A DNA stretch of 64,000 nucleotides from Limosilactobacillus reuteri (GCF_020784725.1 NZ_JAJGTZ010000025.1:1-64000); one strand, 5' to 3'; positions 42,800 through 52,712 are shown, numbered from the stretch's first letter. The notes: generated by a model from the letters alone, not told the origin. Translations and numbers: made by a program.

Positions 42800-45700
42800 A
42801 TGCTTGATACAGATGAGATCAAAAAAAATGAGGTACTTGGTGTTGAGCTTGCCCCAGTTGAAACTGTTGGCGGACAAGTAAAATTAGGGGGGGAATCTGC
42901 TTCAAGCGTTGCTTCACTCAATAGAACGCCATTATTGGAAAAAATGCTTAAAGCAGCGCCCAATTTTGCGGCTCAACAACAAAAATTGAACGGCCAAGAA
43001 CCGGTAATAAAAAATAATCCAGCATTAGGTGAATATCAACTAATTGATGATTTAGGTGGCTTAATGCATGGGACTTACTTACAGGCAACTAATAGTGATA
43101 GTCAGGATAAAGGTCGTTCGATTGTAAGTCGTAATTCAATGAGTGAAACGGCATCATTAGTTAATTATCGCGCAGCTACTGACTTTAGTGGATATGGTCA
43201 TTTGAAAAATAATACAGAAACTACCAAATCAGTTGAAGTTGTCTATACGCTGCCTACATTTGAAGTGAAGCAAGGTACAGCACAAATTGTACTTGATGGG
43301 GCGCGGATTAATGAATTTGACGGCCTTGAATATAAGGATGAAAAGGGAAATGTAATTCCTGGATTTGATATTACCTATAGTTATCAAGGACACGAAGGAG
43401 AGTATTCGACGATTGATACTCTTAAGCAGCGTGATGATTTTAGTTGGGAAAAGGTAACAGCGGTTATGGTATTTGGTTCTTTATTGCCAAACAGTTCTTA
43501 CCGTGTTGAATTTCCTTTTAAGATTACAAATCTAGAAAACATTAATACTCAAGAGCAATTTAATTTAAATGAATATGCCTTTTACGATTTAACAGTTAAT
43601 AAGCACACAACGTCACAATTAAACTTCCGCTTAAGTACGCCTATTTTTGCTCATGATGCCTATCAAAATATCCCATTTATGGCACTTAACCGGACTGAAG
43701 ATGGTGATCAAGTATTTTCAGAAGATGTTCAAGCAATGATGCCAACGTTGGGTGAAGTACCGTATGCAATCAGTAACTTTAATAATGATGTTTCATTTGA
43801 CGTTGATGGGGATAAGGTAATGTGGCAGGGCGGTCAATACTTCTTTAAGCTGGCCACTATTCAAAGTGCAATTCAGGAAAAGGGCTTTTCAGTAAATGTT
43901 GATATAACAGGACGAAAGTTAATGGGTGCTTCCGCATTCATGGTTCAACCTACTTATCTTGATTTTGAAAGCTTTGACTTTGTTCCCTATGTCGTTATTC
44001 ATCAACTCCTTATTACTAAATCATTTACTCTTAAGGCAGAGGCAAAAGATGATTGGACTTCATTTGGCGGAATTGAAAAAGTTTGTGGTCTCTCTTCAAC
44101 TAATGAGGAGCTTCCGGTTAGTCCTGAGCAAACATTTATTGTTGATGATTCTGAATTAGTAGGTGCAACACCTGGTGATTATAATGTTATTATTGGTTAT
44201 TTTCTTAACGGGAGTGAGGATAATGATATGTTAATCACCTCACCAGCAAAGGTAAGGATAGTTGAAAATAAACAGACAATTAATGTTTACTATGTTGACT
44301 TGATTAATATCCCCGATAAAGCCAAAGATGATTTACAACCAAGTGACGGAAAAATTCTCGAAAATCAAACCCAAACTTTTACCGGTAAAGGTGATGAAGA
44401 TTATCATAACCAACTCTGGGGTGAAGAAAATGGTTTTGAGATTTATAAATATGAACAAGGCGCTAAATTAGGAACATATGTGGGTGGACAGCCAACTAAA
44501 GATTACTATGTTTATCTTATTCATAAAATTGAAAAAATCGATGAAGATCACCAAGTAACCAGAACTATTACTTTTAATATGCCAGATGGCTCTAAGCAGG
44601 TCATTAAGCAAACTGGAAAAATTCAGCGTTTTGGAATTATAGATAACACAACCGATGAAAAAACATGGAGTGATTGGAGTAAAGCTACTCTCCCCGCAGT
44701 TGCCGCACCACGTATTCCCGGATATACGGGTAAAAATGTTGATGCTGAAGCAATTTCATTAACTTCAAAAGATAGCAATATTAACGTTATCTACCATCCC
44801 AAGCAAGTTAGTGTCAAGATTAAATACGTCGATGAAGCTGGAAATGAAATTGATGAACAAATAATTTCTGGACTTGCTGGCGATTTGATCAGTCATAAAC
44901 CAACGGTTGAAACGGATCGGCTTGCTGATGAAGGTTATGTGATTATTGACAATGAACTACCGCAAAATGCCCGCTTAATGGCTGAAGACGGTGATCAAGA
45001 AAAAGAATACAAGATTATTGTTAGTAAACAAGATCTACAAACCCAACAAATTACTGTTTTTTATGTTGATGTCCCTGATAATCGATTACCAATTGTCAAA
45101 CCTTCTTCTGGGCGGATTATTGATAATCAGACCCAAAGATTAAATGTTACAGAAGGACAAACGTATAGTAATGAACTATGGGATTTTGCAGATGCCGGGT
45201 ATGAATTGTTTAAGGCTGACAAAGGGGCATTAAAGGGGGAGTACTTTGCTGGTAGTCCAGAACAACAATATTATGTTTATCTTACACACCAAACTACTCC
45301 TCTAAAGAAGGAGCATCATGTAACGCGAACTATTCAGATTACTATGCCTGATAAAACCCAACAAGTTGTAACTCAAGAAGCAATTGTTACTCGTTTTGGT
45401 GTTCATGACGAGGTGCTTGGGAGCGATATTTGGCAAGCATGGAGCAAGGGAGTGATCCCTGAATATATTCCAGCACCCATCGCGGGGTATGATGCACCTG
45501 CTATTCCTGCTGAACAGGTTGATGAAAATGCGAGCGCTCGAAATGAAAAGATCAGTTACACTCCACAACCAGCTAAAATTCTAGTTAAATTTATTGACCA
45601 AACTGGTGCAGAATTAACATCCGAGGAGCTTACTGGGGTAACCGGTGAAGAATTTAACTATGATCCAACTCTTCAAATTAAATCATTTGAGGATGAGGGC

Positions 45701-45910
45701 TATGTCCTTGATGAGAATAGTTTTCCAGCTGATCATCATTTTGCAGCCGGGACACAAACCTATACTATTACCTTAAAGAAATTAATGGCAGTGACTCCTC
45801 ATGGTAATAGTAAGACGGAATCATCAATTGAACAAATTAAGTCGATCGATGATGATACAACTGGAGATAAAAGGGGAATCTTTGCTGCATTTAAAGGCTA
45901 TTTTAAATAA
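42800..45910 (+). CDS. Large Mub-repeat (MucBP-type) protein lacking signal peptide and anchor
   Basis: A 1036-aa protein. The first 460 or so residues form a beta-rich region that resembles adhesin N-terminal modules. After it come two mucus-binding-type repeats: about 490-740 (INVYYVDLINIPDKAK ... ITFNMPDGSKQVI ... VSVKIKYVDEAGNEID) and about 750-1000 (ITVFYVDVPDNRLP ... IQITMPDKTQQVV ... ILVKFIDQTGAELTSEEL). Unusually there is no signal peptide at the N-terminus (MLDTDEIKKNEVLG) and no LPXTG, membrane segment or anchor at the end (GIFAAFKGYFK). The ATG follows GGGGGAG, so initiation looks normal. Mucus binding is inferred from the repeats only. Confidence 0.8.
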   Translation: MLDTDEIKKNEVLGVELAPVETVGGQVKLGGESASSVASLNRTPLLEKMLKAAPNFAAQQQKLNGQEPVIKNNPALGEYQLIDDLGGLMHGTYLQATNSDSQDKGRSIVSRNSMSETASLVNYRAATDFSGYGHLKNNTETTKSVEVVYTLPTFEVKQGTAQIVLDGARINEFDGLEYKDEKGNVIPGFDITYSYQGHEGEYSTIDTLKQRDDFSWEKVTAVMVFGSLLPNSSYRVEFPFKITNLENINTQEQFNLNEYAFYDLTVNKHTTSQLNFRLSTPIFAHDAYQNIPFMALNRTEDGDQVFSEDVQAMMPTLGEVPYAISNFNNDVSFDVDGDKVMWQGGQYFFKLATIQSAIQEKGFSVNVDITGRKLMGASAFMVQPTYLDFESFDFVPYVVIHQLLITKSFTLKAEAKDDWTSFGGIEKVCGLSSTNEELPVSPEQTFIVDDSELVGATPGDYNVIIGYFLNGSEDNDMLITSPAKVRIVENKQTINVYYVDLINIPDKAKDDLQPSDGKILENQTQTFTGKGDEDYHNQLWGEENGFEIYKYEQGAKLGTYVGGQPTKDYYVYLIHKIEKIDEDHQVTRTITFNMPDGSKQVIKQTGKIQRFGIIDNTTDEKTWSDWSKATLPAVAAPRIPGYTGKNVDAEAISLTSKDSNINVIYHPKQVSVKIKYVDEAGNEIDEQIISGLAGDLISHKPTVETDRLADEGYVIIDNELPQNARLMAEDGDQEKEYKIIVSKQDLQTQQITVFYVDVPDNRLPIVKPSSGRIIDNQTQRLNVTEGQTYSNELWDFADAGYELFKADKGALKGEYFAGSPEQQYYVYLTHQTTPLKKEHHVTRTIQITMPDKTQQVVTQEAIVTRFGVHDEVLGSDIWQAWSKGVIPEYIPAPIAGYDAPAIPAEQVDENASARNEKISYTPQPAKILVKFIDQTGAELTSEELTGVTGEEFNYDPTLQIKSFEDEGYVLDENSFPADHHFAAGTQTYTITLKKLMAVTPHGNSKTESSIEQIKSIDDDTTGDKRGIFAAFKGYFK

Positions 45911-45921
45911 ATGAAATTAAT

Positions 45922-45977
45922 AAAGGAGTACAGAAGGAATAAACCACTAATGGTAAATTTCTTCTGTACTCCTTTTT
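45922..45977. terminator. Bidirectional terminator
   Basis: AAAGGAGTACAGAAG (45922-45936) pairs perfectly with CTTCTGTACTCCTTT (45961-45975), followed by T residues. The lipoprotein gene converges on it. Confidence 0.85.
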
Positions 45978-45989
45978 GAGTTAAAAATA

Positions 45990-46589
45990 TTAATTATCAT
46001 AATTGCCAGTGATTGGGTTCATTTCATGGATTTGATTTGTAGCGGGATCATATTGATAGGTACCAGTAAGATGAGCTACATTTGGATCGCCGCCTTGATT
46101 ATTGCGAACTTCAATTTGATAATTATTATTTTGATTATTCTTAGTCATGTAATAATGATTGCCATCTTGTTGAACGCCACTTGTCTTGACAAAACTCGTT
46201 AGGACTTGTTGATCGTTTTGTGATGAGGAAGTGGAATTAGTAGTTGCTAATTGGCTGCTAGAACTACTAGTTATGGATGAACTAGGAGCTTTTATCGTTT
46301 GATTAGTTGGCTTTTCTGAACTGTTAGCTGCTGTGGCCTTTGAACTTGCAATTGTTGGGTTTGTATTTATTGAAGAAGTAGATTGTACACTAGTAGATGT
46401 GGAGGCTTGATCCTTTGCTTTTTCGCTACTAGTAGAGGAGACTGCCTTCTTGCCTGTTTGTTGACTTACTTTTGTCGCGGAAGTAGATGTTTTTGTTGGA
46501 GCTGCTGCACTATTCGTACACCCGGCTAGTCCTAGGGCGGCTAAAATTACTAACGAACTTGCTAAAACTTTATTTGTCATCTTCATCAT
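45990..46589 (-). CDS. Secreted lipoprotein, Ser/Thr-rich
   Basis: A 199-aa protein. The N-terminus MKMTNKVLASSLVILAALGLAGC is a type II signal peptide with lipobox LAGC (Cys at about residue 24). About 95 residues rich in Ser, Thr, Ala and Lys follow, then a small C-terminal domain (VLTSFVKTSGVQQDGNHYYMTKN...YQYDPATNQIHEMNPITG) similar to lactobacillar DUF4767-type lipoproteins. It is probably tethered to the membrane with a wall-spanning stalk. Function unknown. The minus-strand start follows GGGGGTC. Confidence 0.8.
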   Translation of the reverse strand: MMKMTNKVLASSLVILAALGLAGCTNSAAAPTKTSTSATKVSQQTGKKAVSSTSSEKAKDQASTSTSVQSTSSINTNPTIASSKATAANSSEKPTNQTIKAPSSSITSSSSSQLATTNSTSSSQNDQQVLTSFVKTSGVQQDGNHYYMTKNNQNNNYQIEVRNNQGGDPNVAHLTGTYQYDPATNQIHEMNPITGNYDN

Positions 46590-46779
46590 TTTAATGACCC
46601 CCTCAACTTCTCTTTTTTATAAAATTCTTATAACTATATTATACCGTCTTTTGAAATGATTTTGTAATATTTTTAACTTATTTGTCATAATCAACCAATT
46701 ATGTTTAATAATTTCTTAGATATTTTTCCTTTGCCTGAGTTACGTTAAAATAAACTTTATTGAGGAAGTGAATTAAACG

Positions 46780-47799
46780 ATGAATAAATACGATTTAACA
46801 ATTACCAAATTACATCAAATGGTTAAAGAAGGGATTGTTCCGGGAGTTAGCTATTTGATTTTTGACCGTCAACATACAATTAAAGAAGTAACAGGGATGG
46901 CTCAAGTGTACCCTGAAACTGAAAGATTAAAACCCGACATGCTCTATGATGTTGCTTCATTAACAAAAGTAATAGGAACAGTTCCAGTTATTGCCATGCT
47001 TATTCAGAAAGGAGCATTGGCTTTAGATGATCCGATAAAGAAGTTTTTGCCAAAATTTAATGATGACCGACCAACTATTCGCAATCTTCTTACCCATACT
47101 TCTGGGATTGCTGGTTATATTCCACATCGTAATGAGTTGGATGCCGTTGAGCTAAAGAAGGCTTTTTTGACGAAAATGCATGTGGAGGATAGTTTGAATC
47201 GTCAAATCAAATATGCGGATGTAAACTATTTATATTTAGGATGGATTATCGAACGAATTTATAATCAACCAGTTCAAAAGGTTATTGCAGAACAGGTTCT
47301 TAAACCATTAAAAATGCCAACTGCGACATTTAGGCCTCAACCAGCTAACTGTGTCCCAACAGAAGTACAAGAAAAACGGGGCTTAATTAGAGGAGAAACT
47401 CACGATCCTAAAGGGTATATTTTGGGAGAAAATTGTGGATGTGCTGGCCTCTTTGCATCATTAAAAGATTTAGAGATTTTTAGTCATGCGCTTATTGAAA
47501 ATAATTTAAATGGCCTTCTTACTTCTGAAACAACTAAGCTTCTTTTTACAGACCAAACACGAATTTCTGGTCCACATAGTCGCTCTCTTGGATGGAAACT
47601 GTTTCACGCTAAAGATCGTCATCTTTTGATTAGTCACACTGGGTTTACAGGAACTTGGATGGTGTTAGATCGTCAAACTGACCAAGGTTTTATTGTATTG
47701 ACAAATCGTGTTCATCCCAGTGCTAAAAATCAAGAATATTTAGATGCTCGTGATCAACTTTTTGCAATTTATTTAAAAGAAAAAGAAAAAACTTTGTGA
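46780..47799 (+). CDS. Serine beta-lactamase-fold hydrolase (class C / penicillin-binding-protein-like)
   Basis: A 339-aa protein. The active-site SxxK is SLTK in LYDVASLTKVIG (about residue 64), the YxN motif is YADVN, and the third motif is HTG (LISHTGFTGTW). There is no signal peptide, so it is probably a cytoplasmic esterase or peptidase-like enzyme rather than an antibiotic-resistance enzyme. Family members of this length often hydrolyse esters or D-amino peptides. Single gene with a weak promoter upstream. Confidence 0.9.
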   Translation: MNKYDLTITKLHQMVKEGIVPGVSYLIFDRQHTIKEVTGMAQVYPETERLKPDMLYDVASLTKVIGTVPVIAMLIQKGALALDDPIKKFLPKFNDDRPTIRNLLTHTSGIAGYIPHRNELDAVELKKAFLTKMHVEDSLNRQIKYADVNYLYLGWIIERIYNQPVQKVIAEQVLKPLKMPTATFRPQPANCVPTEVQEKRGLIRGETHDPKGYILGENCGCAGLFASLKDLEIFSHALIENNLNGLLTSETTKLLFTDQTRISGPHSRSLGWKLFHAKDRHLLISHTGFTGTWMVLDRQTDQGFIVLTNRVHPSAKNQEYLDARDQLFAIYLKEKEKTL

Positions 47800-47819
47800 A
47801 ATTTATATGCAATTAATTG

Positions 47820-47963
47820 AATAACCGCTTTCACAGAATATGCGCTTTATGGGTGAAAAATGTATAAAAACTGTTGATAATTTATATTAATAACTTCTTT
47901 TTATATAATTCACTAAATATTGATTTGACGGCATTTGACAACGTTTACATAAACTAATATGAT
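47820..47963 (+). promoter_or_regulatory. arcA promoter with cre sites and triple 10-bp-period repeat
   Basis: TTGACA (47935-47940), 17 bp, TATGAT (47958-47963). TGACAACGTTTACA (47936-47949) fits the cre consensus at 13 of 14 positions and overlaps the -35. AATAACCGCTTTCA (47820-47833) is a second, weaker cre. TTTGAC (47924), TTTGAC (47934) and TTTACA (47944) repeat at exactly 10 bp, as upstream of arcB. TTTGAAGTATC recurs on the minus strand near 47992-47982. Confidence 0.65.
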
Positions 47964-48005
47964 GTAGTTGTAGTCAAGTGATACTTCAAAAAGGAGTGAT
48001 ATTGT

Positions 48006-49238
48006 ATGCAAAGTCCAATTCACGTTACATCAGAAATTGGAAAGCTTAAGACAGTTATGTTGCATCGACCAGGTAAGGAAATTGAAAATGTTTATCCTGA
48101 AATTCTTCACCGGATGCTCGTAGATGACATTCCATACTTACCGATCGCTCAAGAAGAACATGACCTTTTCGCCCAAACGTTACGCGATAACGGCGCTGAG
48201 GTATTGTATCTTGAAGATTTATTAACAGACGCACTAGCAGATGATAATATCAAAGATGAATTCCTTGAAAAGATCATTGCTGAATCTGGTTATGCTGCTG
48301 GAGCAATCCATGACGGCTTAAAGGAATTCTTGCTTAGTTTCAGTACTAAGGACATGGTTAATAAGATTATTGCCGGTGTACGTAAAGATGAGATTAAAAC
48401 TAAGTATGCTTCTCTTGCAGAATTAGCAGAAGACAAGGATTACCCGTTCTATATGGATCCAATGCCAAATGCATACTTTACTCGTGACCAACAAGCATGT
48501 ATCGGGGATGGAATTACCATTAATCGCATGACTTTTAAGGCACGTCAACGTGAATCTCTCTTTACTGAGTACATCATTAAGCACAATAAGCGTTTTGCTG
48601 ACAAGGGTGTTGAAGTATGGCGAAACCGTTATCCTGAAGGCCGGATTGAAGGTGGAGACGAATTAGTTCTCAGTGATCATGTATTAGCAATTGGTATTTC
48701 TCAACGAACATCTGCAAAGGCTATTACAGAATTAGCTGAAAGTCTCTTCGAAAAGTCTGATTATGATACAGTAATTGCTATCCATATTCCTCACAATCAC
48801 GCAATGATGCACCTTGATACTGTATTTACAATGATTAACTATGATCAATTTACAGTTCATCCAGCAATCTTACGTGATGGTGGACATGTTGATGCATATA
48901 TTATGCACCCAGGTAATAATGGTGAAATTTCAATTACCCATGAAACAAATCTTAAAGAAATTTTGAAGAAGGCACTTGATAAGCCGGAAATTGATTTGAT
49001 TCCTACTGGTGGCGGTGACCCAATTATTGCCCCACGTGAACAGTGGAATGACGGTTCTAACACGCTAGCAATTGCCCCTGGTGTAGTTGTAACTTATGAT
49101 CGGAACTATGTCTCAAACGATTTGCTGCGTAAGCATGGTATTCTCGTTCACGAGGTTCGTTCAAGCGAATTATCACGGGGTCGTGGTGGTCCACGGTGCA
49201 TGTCATGTCCAATTGTTCGTGAAGATCTCAAGAAATAA
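48006..49238 (+). CDS. arcA: Arginine deiminase
   Basis: Hydrolyses arginine to citrulline and ammonia, the first step of the ADI pathway. 410 aa. Motifs are [36 protein letters not shown] and the C-terminal [16 protein letters not shown] with the catalytic Cys. AAAGGAG precedes the ATG. It heads arcA-argR-permease-permease, while arcB and arcC are at 33-35 kb. Confidence 0.97.
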   Translation: MQSPIHVTSEIGKLKTVMLHRPGKEIENVYPEILHRMLVDDIPYLPIAQEEHDLFAQTLRDNGAEVLYLEDLLTDALADDNIKDEFLEKIIAESGYAAGAIHDGLKEFLLSFSTKDMVNKIIAGVRKDEIKTKYASLAELAEDKDYPFYMDPMPNAYFTRDQQACIGDGITINRMTFKARQRESLFTEYIIKHNKRFADKGVEVWRNRYPEGRIEGGDELVLSDHVLAIGISQRTSAKAITELAESLFEKSDYDTVIAIHIPHNHAMMHLDTVFTMINYDQFTVHPAILRDGGHVDAYIMHPGNNGEISITHETNLKEILKKALDKPEIDLIPTGGGDPIIAPREQWNDGSNTLAIAPGVVVTYDRNYVSNDLLRKHGILVHEVRSSELSRGRGGPRCMSCPIVREDLKK

Positions 49239-49248
49239 ATAAGCTAAT

Positions 49249-49303
49249 AAAAGCAGCAAATTTATCTGAGTAATCTAGAAAGGGTATAATTTTGCTGCTT
49301 TTT
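49249..49303 (+). terminator. Probable terminator after arcA
   Basis: AAGCAGCAAA (49251-49260) pairs with TTTGCTGCTT (49291-49300), with a 30-nt loop, followed by TTTC. The long loop makes it less certain. Confidence 0.5.
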
Positions 49304-49348
49304 CTTGTATCATTTTAGTGTAATTAACATGATAAGAAGGGAACACGA

Positions 49349-49810
49349 ATGGATCGAAAGGCAAGAAGAAAATATATTGAGCAAGTGGTTAATGATCGTA
49401 AAATTGAGACACAAGAAGAATTGCTTAAGTTGTTAACTGAGGCGGGTTTCGAAACAACACAAGCAACAATTTCAAGAGATATTCATGCGTTGAATATTGT
49501 TAAAGCAAATGATGGCGATGGTCATACCCATTATGTTCAACTTCATGTGACACCCGAACATAATTTTGAGCGATTATATCAGGGGATTCATGATAATGTG
49601 CGAACAATTGAAACTGTTCAATTTATGAACGTAATTAAAACTGCACTAAATTCTAGTTATGCGACGATTTTAGCTGGAATGTTTGATGAACTTGATATTC
49701 CGGAAGTTGTGGGCACACTTGCTGGAAACGACACCTTGATTATCATTAGTAAAGATAATGATGATGCTAAAATGATCTATGATTTAATCATTCAACACAT
49801 GCATTCATAA
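49349..49810 (+). CDS. argR: ArgR-family arginine-responsive regulator
   Basis: A 153-aa protein. The N-terminal winged helix (RRKYIEQVVNDRKIETQEELLKLL, GFETTQATISRDIHALNI) carries the conserved SRD motif. The C-terminal oligomerisation and arginine-binding domain ends GTLAGNDTLIIISKDNDDAKMIYDLI. Position between arcA and the permease genes suggests it controls the ADI pathway. Lactobacilli often have two ArgR-type proteins; the paralogue would be outside the window. Confidence 0.94.
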   Translation: MDRKARRKYIEQVVNDRKIETQEELLKLLTEAGFETTQATISRDIHALNIVKANDGDGHTHYVQLHVTPEHNFERLYQGIHDNVRTIETVQFMNVIKTALNSSYATILAGMFDELDIPEVVGTLAGNDTLIIISKDNDDAKMIYDLIIQHMHS

Positions 49811-49830
49811 ACTGCATAGGAGGGATATTT

Positions 49831-51252
49831 ATGGATGAACAAAAGAAAGGTATCGGTAGAGGCGAATTAATCGCCTTAATTGTAAGTTCATGTATCGGTA
49901 CCGGGATATTTGGTATTACTAGTGATGTAGCAGCGGCAGCGGCCCCAGGTCCTGCACTATTAGCCTGGATCTTTGTTGGAATCGGCTTTTTAATGCTGGT
50001 TCTCTCACTAAATAATCTATCTGAAAAGCGACCAGATCTTACTTCAGGTATTTTTGCTTATGCAGAAGCTGGTTTTGGGCCATTAGGTGAATTTATTTCT
50101 GGCTGGTCTTACTGGCTATCGGCCTGGTTAGGGAATATTGCCTTTGCTACAATGTTAATGAGTTCGATTGGTACCTTTTTCCCGACATTTAAAGGGGGAC
50201 AAAATTTACCATCAATTCTAGTTGCGGTTGTCTTTTGTTGGCTATTAACAATCCTAGTTAATAATGGTGTTGAAAGCGCATCTTTTGTTAACATGATTGG
50301 AACAATTTGCAAGGTCTTACCATTAGTTATCTTTATTATTATGATGATTGTATGCTTTAAGGCCGGCATGTTCACTGCAGATTTCTGGGGCCGGGTTGCT
50401 AATAATGCCTCTCGCGGTACTGCAACTGGTTCTGTCTGGGAACAAATGAAAGGTACCCTTATGACACTAATTTGGGTATTTATCGGTGTTGAAGGTGCTT
50501 CAGTTATGGCAAGTCGGGCAAAGTCACTTACAGCCGCTCGGGAAGCTTCTCTTATTAGTTTTGGCCTTTTAGTAGTTATTTATGTATTAATTTCGATTTT
50601 GCCTTATGGTGCATTAACTCGGGCAGAATTAGCTAGCATGGGTCAACCAGCTATTGGTCATGTTCTTCAAGCAACAGTTGGTAATTGGGGCTCAATTTTA
50701 ATCAATGTTGGTTTAATCATTTCAACCATTGTTTCCTGGCTTTCTTGGACAATGCTTCCAGCCGAAACAACAATGTTAGTTGCCGATGATAAAGCAATGC
50801 CAAAGATCTGGGGAAAAGTTAATGCTAAAAAGGCTCCAACTGCTTCCTTGATGATTACGGCCGTATTGCAAACCATCTTCTTGTTCTCATTGCTTTTCAC
50901 TGATAAAGCCTATGAATTTGCATATTCCTTATGTAGTGCAGCAATTTTATTCTCATACTTATTTGTTGGACTTTACCAAATGAAATACAGTTCTGCACAC
51001 CAAGAATGGGGACAATTTACAATTGGTTTGCTTTCTGCTGCATTCATGTTCGCATGTATGTTCCTTGCTGGATGGCAAGAAGTATTATTAGTTTCAATTA
51101 GTTTTATTCCTGGATTCTACATTTACTACTTAGCATGTAAAGAAAATGATCGTAAAGTTACAACTGCTGAAAAGTGGACAATGGCGTTGATTTTAATCTT
51201 AAGTATCATTGCAATTTGGCTTGTTGTTAATGGAACTATTGCCATTGGCTAG
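49831..51252 (+). CDS. APC-family amino acid antiporter, probable arginine/ornithine exchanger ArcD
   Basis: A 473-aa protein with 12-13 membrane helices. It belongs to the basic amino acid/polyamine antiporter branch: IALIVSSCIGTGIFGITSDVAAAAAPGPALLAW, FIGVEGASVMASRAK and LSWTMLPAETTM. It lies 20 nt behind argR with AGGAGG. Exchange of arginine for ornithine is inferred from family and context. Confidence 0.88.
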   Translation: MDEQKKGIGRGELIALIVSSCIGTGIFGITSDVAAAAAPGPALLAWIFVGIGFLMLVLSLNNLSEKRPDLTSGIFAYAEAGFGPLGEFISGWSYWLSAWLGNIAFATMLMSSIGTFFPTFKGGQNLPSILVAVVFCWLLTILVNNGVESASFVNMIGTICKVLPLVIFIIMMIVCFKAGMFTADFWGRVANNASRGTATGSVWEQMKGTLMTLIWVFIGVEGASVMASRAKSLTAAREASLISFGLLVVIYVLISILPYGALTRAELASMGQPAIGHVLQATVGNWGSILINVGLIISTIVSWLSWTMLPAETTMLVADDKAMPKIWGKVNAKKAPTASLMITAVLQTIFLFSLLFTDKAYEFAYSLCSAAILFSYLFVGLYQMKYSSAHQEWGQFTIGLLSAAFMFACMFLAGWQEVLLVSISFIPGFYIYYLACKENDRKVTTAEKWTMALILILSIIAIWLVVNGTIAIG

Positions 51253-51309
51253 GTAAATAATGTATAATTATTCCACATTTTAAGAATATTTATAAGTGAG
51301 GTGATTAAG

Positions 51310-52707
51310 GTGAAGGAAAAGAAGTTAAATCTCTTCCTCTTAATCACCTTAATTGTAGGAACGATTATTGGTGGTGGGATTTTTAATAGTCCAACCGATT
51401 TGATTTTGAAAGCAAATCCAATGGCTGCATTAATTGCATGGTTAATTGGTGGATTCGGAATTTTGATGTTAGTATTAGTCTTTTACAAGCTCTCTATTAT
51501 CAAACCGGAGATGAACGGTGGGATTTATACTTATGCAAAGGAAGGCTTTGGCAACTATATTGGTTTTAATTCCTTTTGGGGATATTGGATGGGAGCAGTC
51601 TTTGGTAATATTGCCTTTATCTCGCTCTTCTTTAAGACCTTAAATAGTATGCTTGGGACGCATCAACTTTCGCCATTAATGTGCTTTATTGGAGGTTCAA
51701 TTATTCTGTGGGGATACACCGCAATTACATGGTTTGGTGTCCGTGAGGCAAGTATTCTTAATGCCGTCATTACGATTATTAAGATCTTACCGCTTCTATT
51801 AGTTGTTATTGTTGGTGTTTTTGCATTTCAGCCACATATTTTTAATGTTCCTGATTGGACAAGCATTCTTGCTGTTAATCAAACGCACGTAGCCTTTAAA
51901 GACCAAATTAGTGGTGCAATGAGTACTATTGTGTGGTGCTTTGTTGGAATTGAAGCAGCTGTTTCTATGTCACGCCGGGCAAAGCAACCACGTGATGTTG
52001 GATTAGCAACGATTATTAGCTTTGTAATTGTATTAGTTCTCTATATTTCAATCTCTATTATTCCAATGGGGATTCTACCTGCTAAAGAACTTAGTCTGAC
52101 TTCGGTTCCGCTGGCAGCAGCTCTTAGTCATACGGCATTAGGAATAGTAGGAAGTCTTATTATTAAAATTGGTCTACTGATCTCTCTATTAGGGGCGTTA
52201 TTGAGTTGGTTTATGATTGGGCCAGAAATTGCATACGTAACCGGTTATGATCGGGATATGCCGCGAGCATTTAAAATCGTTAACCGCCATGGTGTTCCTG
52301 GTTTTGCATTAATTGTATATACAATTATTATGCAAGTATGTTTACTTGTTTTACTGCTTCCACAGCTTCAAATGGCCTATACAATTGCATATACTTTGGC
52401 TGCGACGATGACCTTAGTTGCTTATTTGCTCTCTGCGTTATATGGATTAAAATTAGCAATTAGTGAAAAAATGGGCCTTGGCTTTAAGATTATTGCTACG
52501 TTAGCCTCCCTTTATTCTGTCTATATGTTAGTTGCTTCGGGCCTTGAATATGTATTTGCCAGTGCGATTATTTTTGCACTAGGAATACCATTATTTGCCG
52601 GAGCTCCTAATAAAATGAGTAAGAAAGAGAAATGGTTAGCAAAGATTATCGCCTTAGCAGCTGTAATTGCGCTTGTGTTGATTATTACTGGCAAGATTAA
52701 TTTTTAA
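51310..52707 (+). CDS. Second ArcD-type APC-family permease
   Basis: 465 aa from the GTG at 51310, 5 nt after GAGGTGA; the GTG at 51301 is inside that site. It is clearly a paralogue of the preceding gene: LNLFLLITLIVGTIIGGGIFNSPTDL, FVGIEAAVSMSRRAK and LSWFMIGPEIAYV occupy the same places. Two ArcD-like genes in tandem suggest different substrates, such as arginine, ornithine or citrulline. Substrate is unproven. Confidence 0.86.
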   Translation: MKEKKLNLFLLITLIVGTIIGGGIFNSPTDLILKANPMAALIAWLIGGFGILMLVLVFYKLSIIKPEMNGGIYTYAKEGFGNYIGFNSFWGYWMGAVFGNIAFISLFFKTLNSMLGTHQLSPLMCFIGGSIILWGYTAITWFGVREASILNAVITIIKILPLLLVVIVGVFAFQPHIFNVPDWTSILAVNQTHVAFKDQISGAMSTIVWCFVGIEAAVSMSRRAKQPRDVGLATIISFVIVLVLYISISIIPMGILPAKELSLTSVPLAAALSHTALGIVGSLIIKIGLLISLLGALLSWFMIGPEIAYVTGYDRDMPRAFKIVNRHGVPGFALIVYTIIMQVCLLVLLLPQLQMAYTIAYTLAATMTLVAYLLSALYGLKLAISEKMGLGFKIIATLASLYSVYMLVASGLEYVFASAIIFALGIPLFAGAPNKMSKKEKWLAKIIALAAVIALVLIITGKINF

Positions 52708-52712
52708 AAATT

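Noticed and set aside
46780-47799. Antibiotic-resistance beta-lactamase
   Set aside because: The fold and motifs fit the general serine beta-lactamase/esterase family, but there is no signal peptide and no class-defining context.
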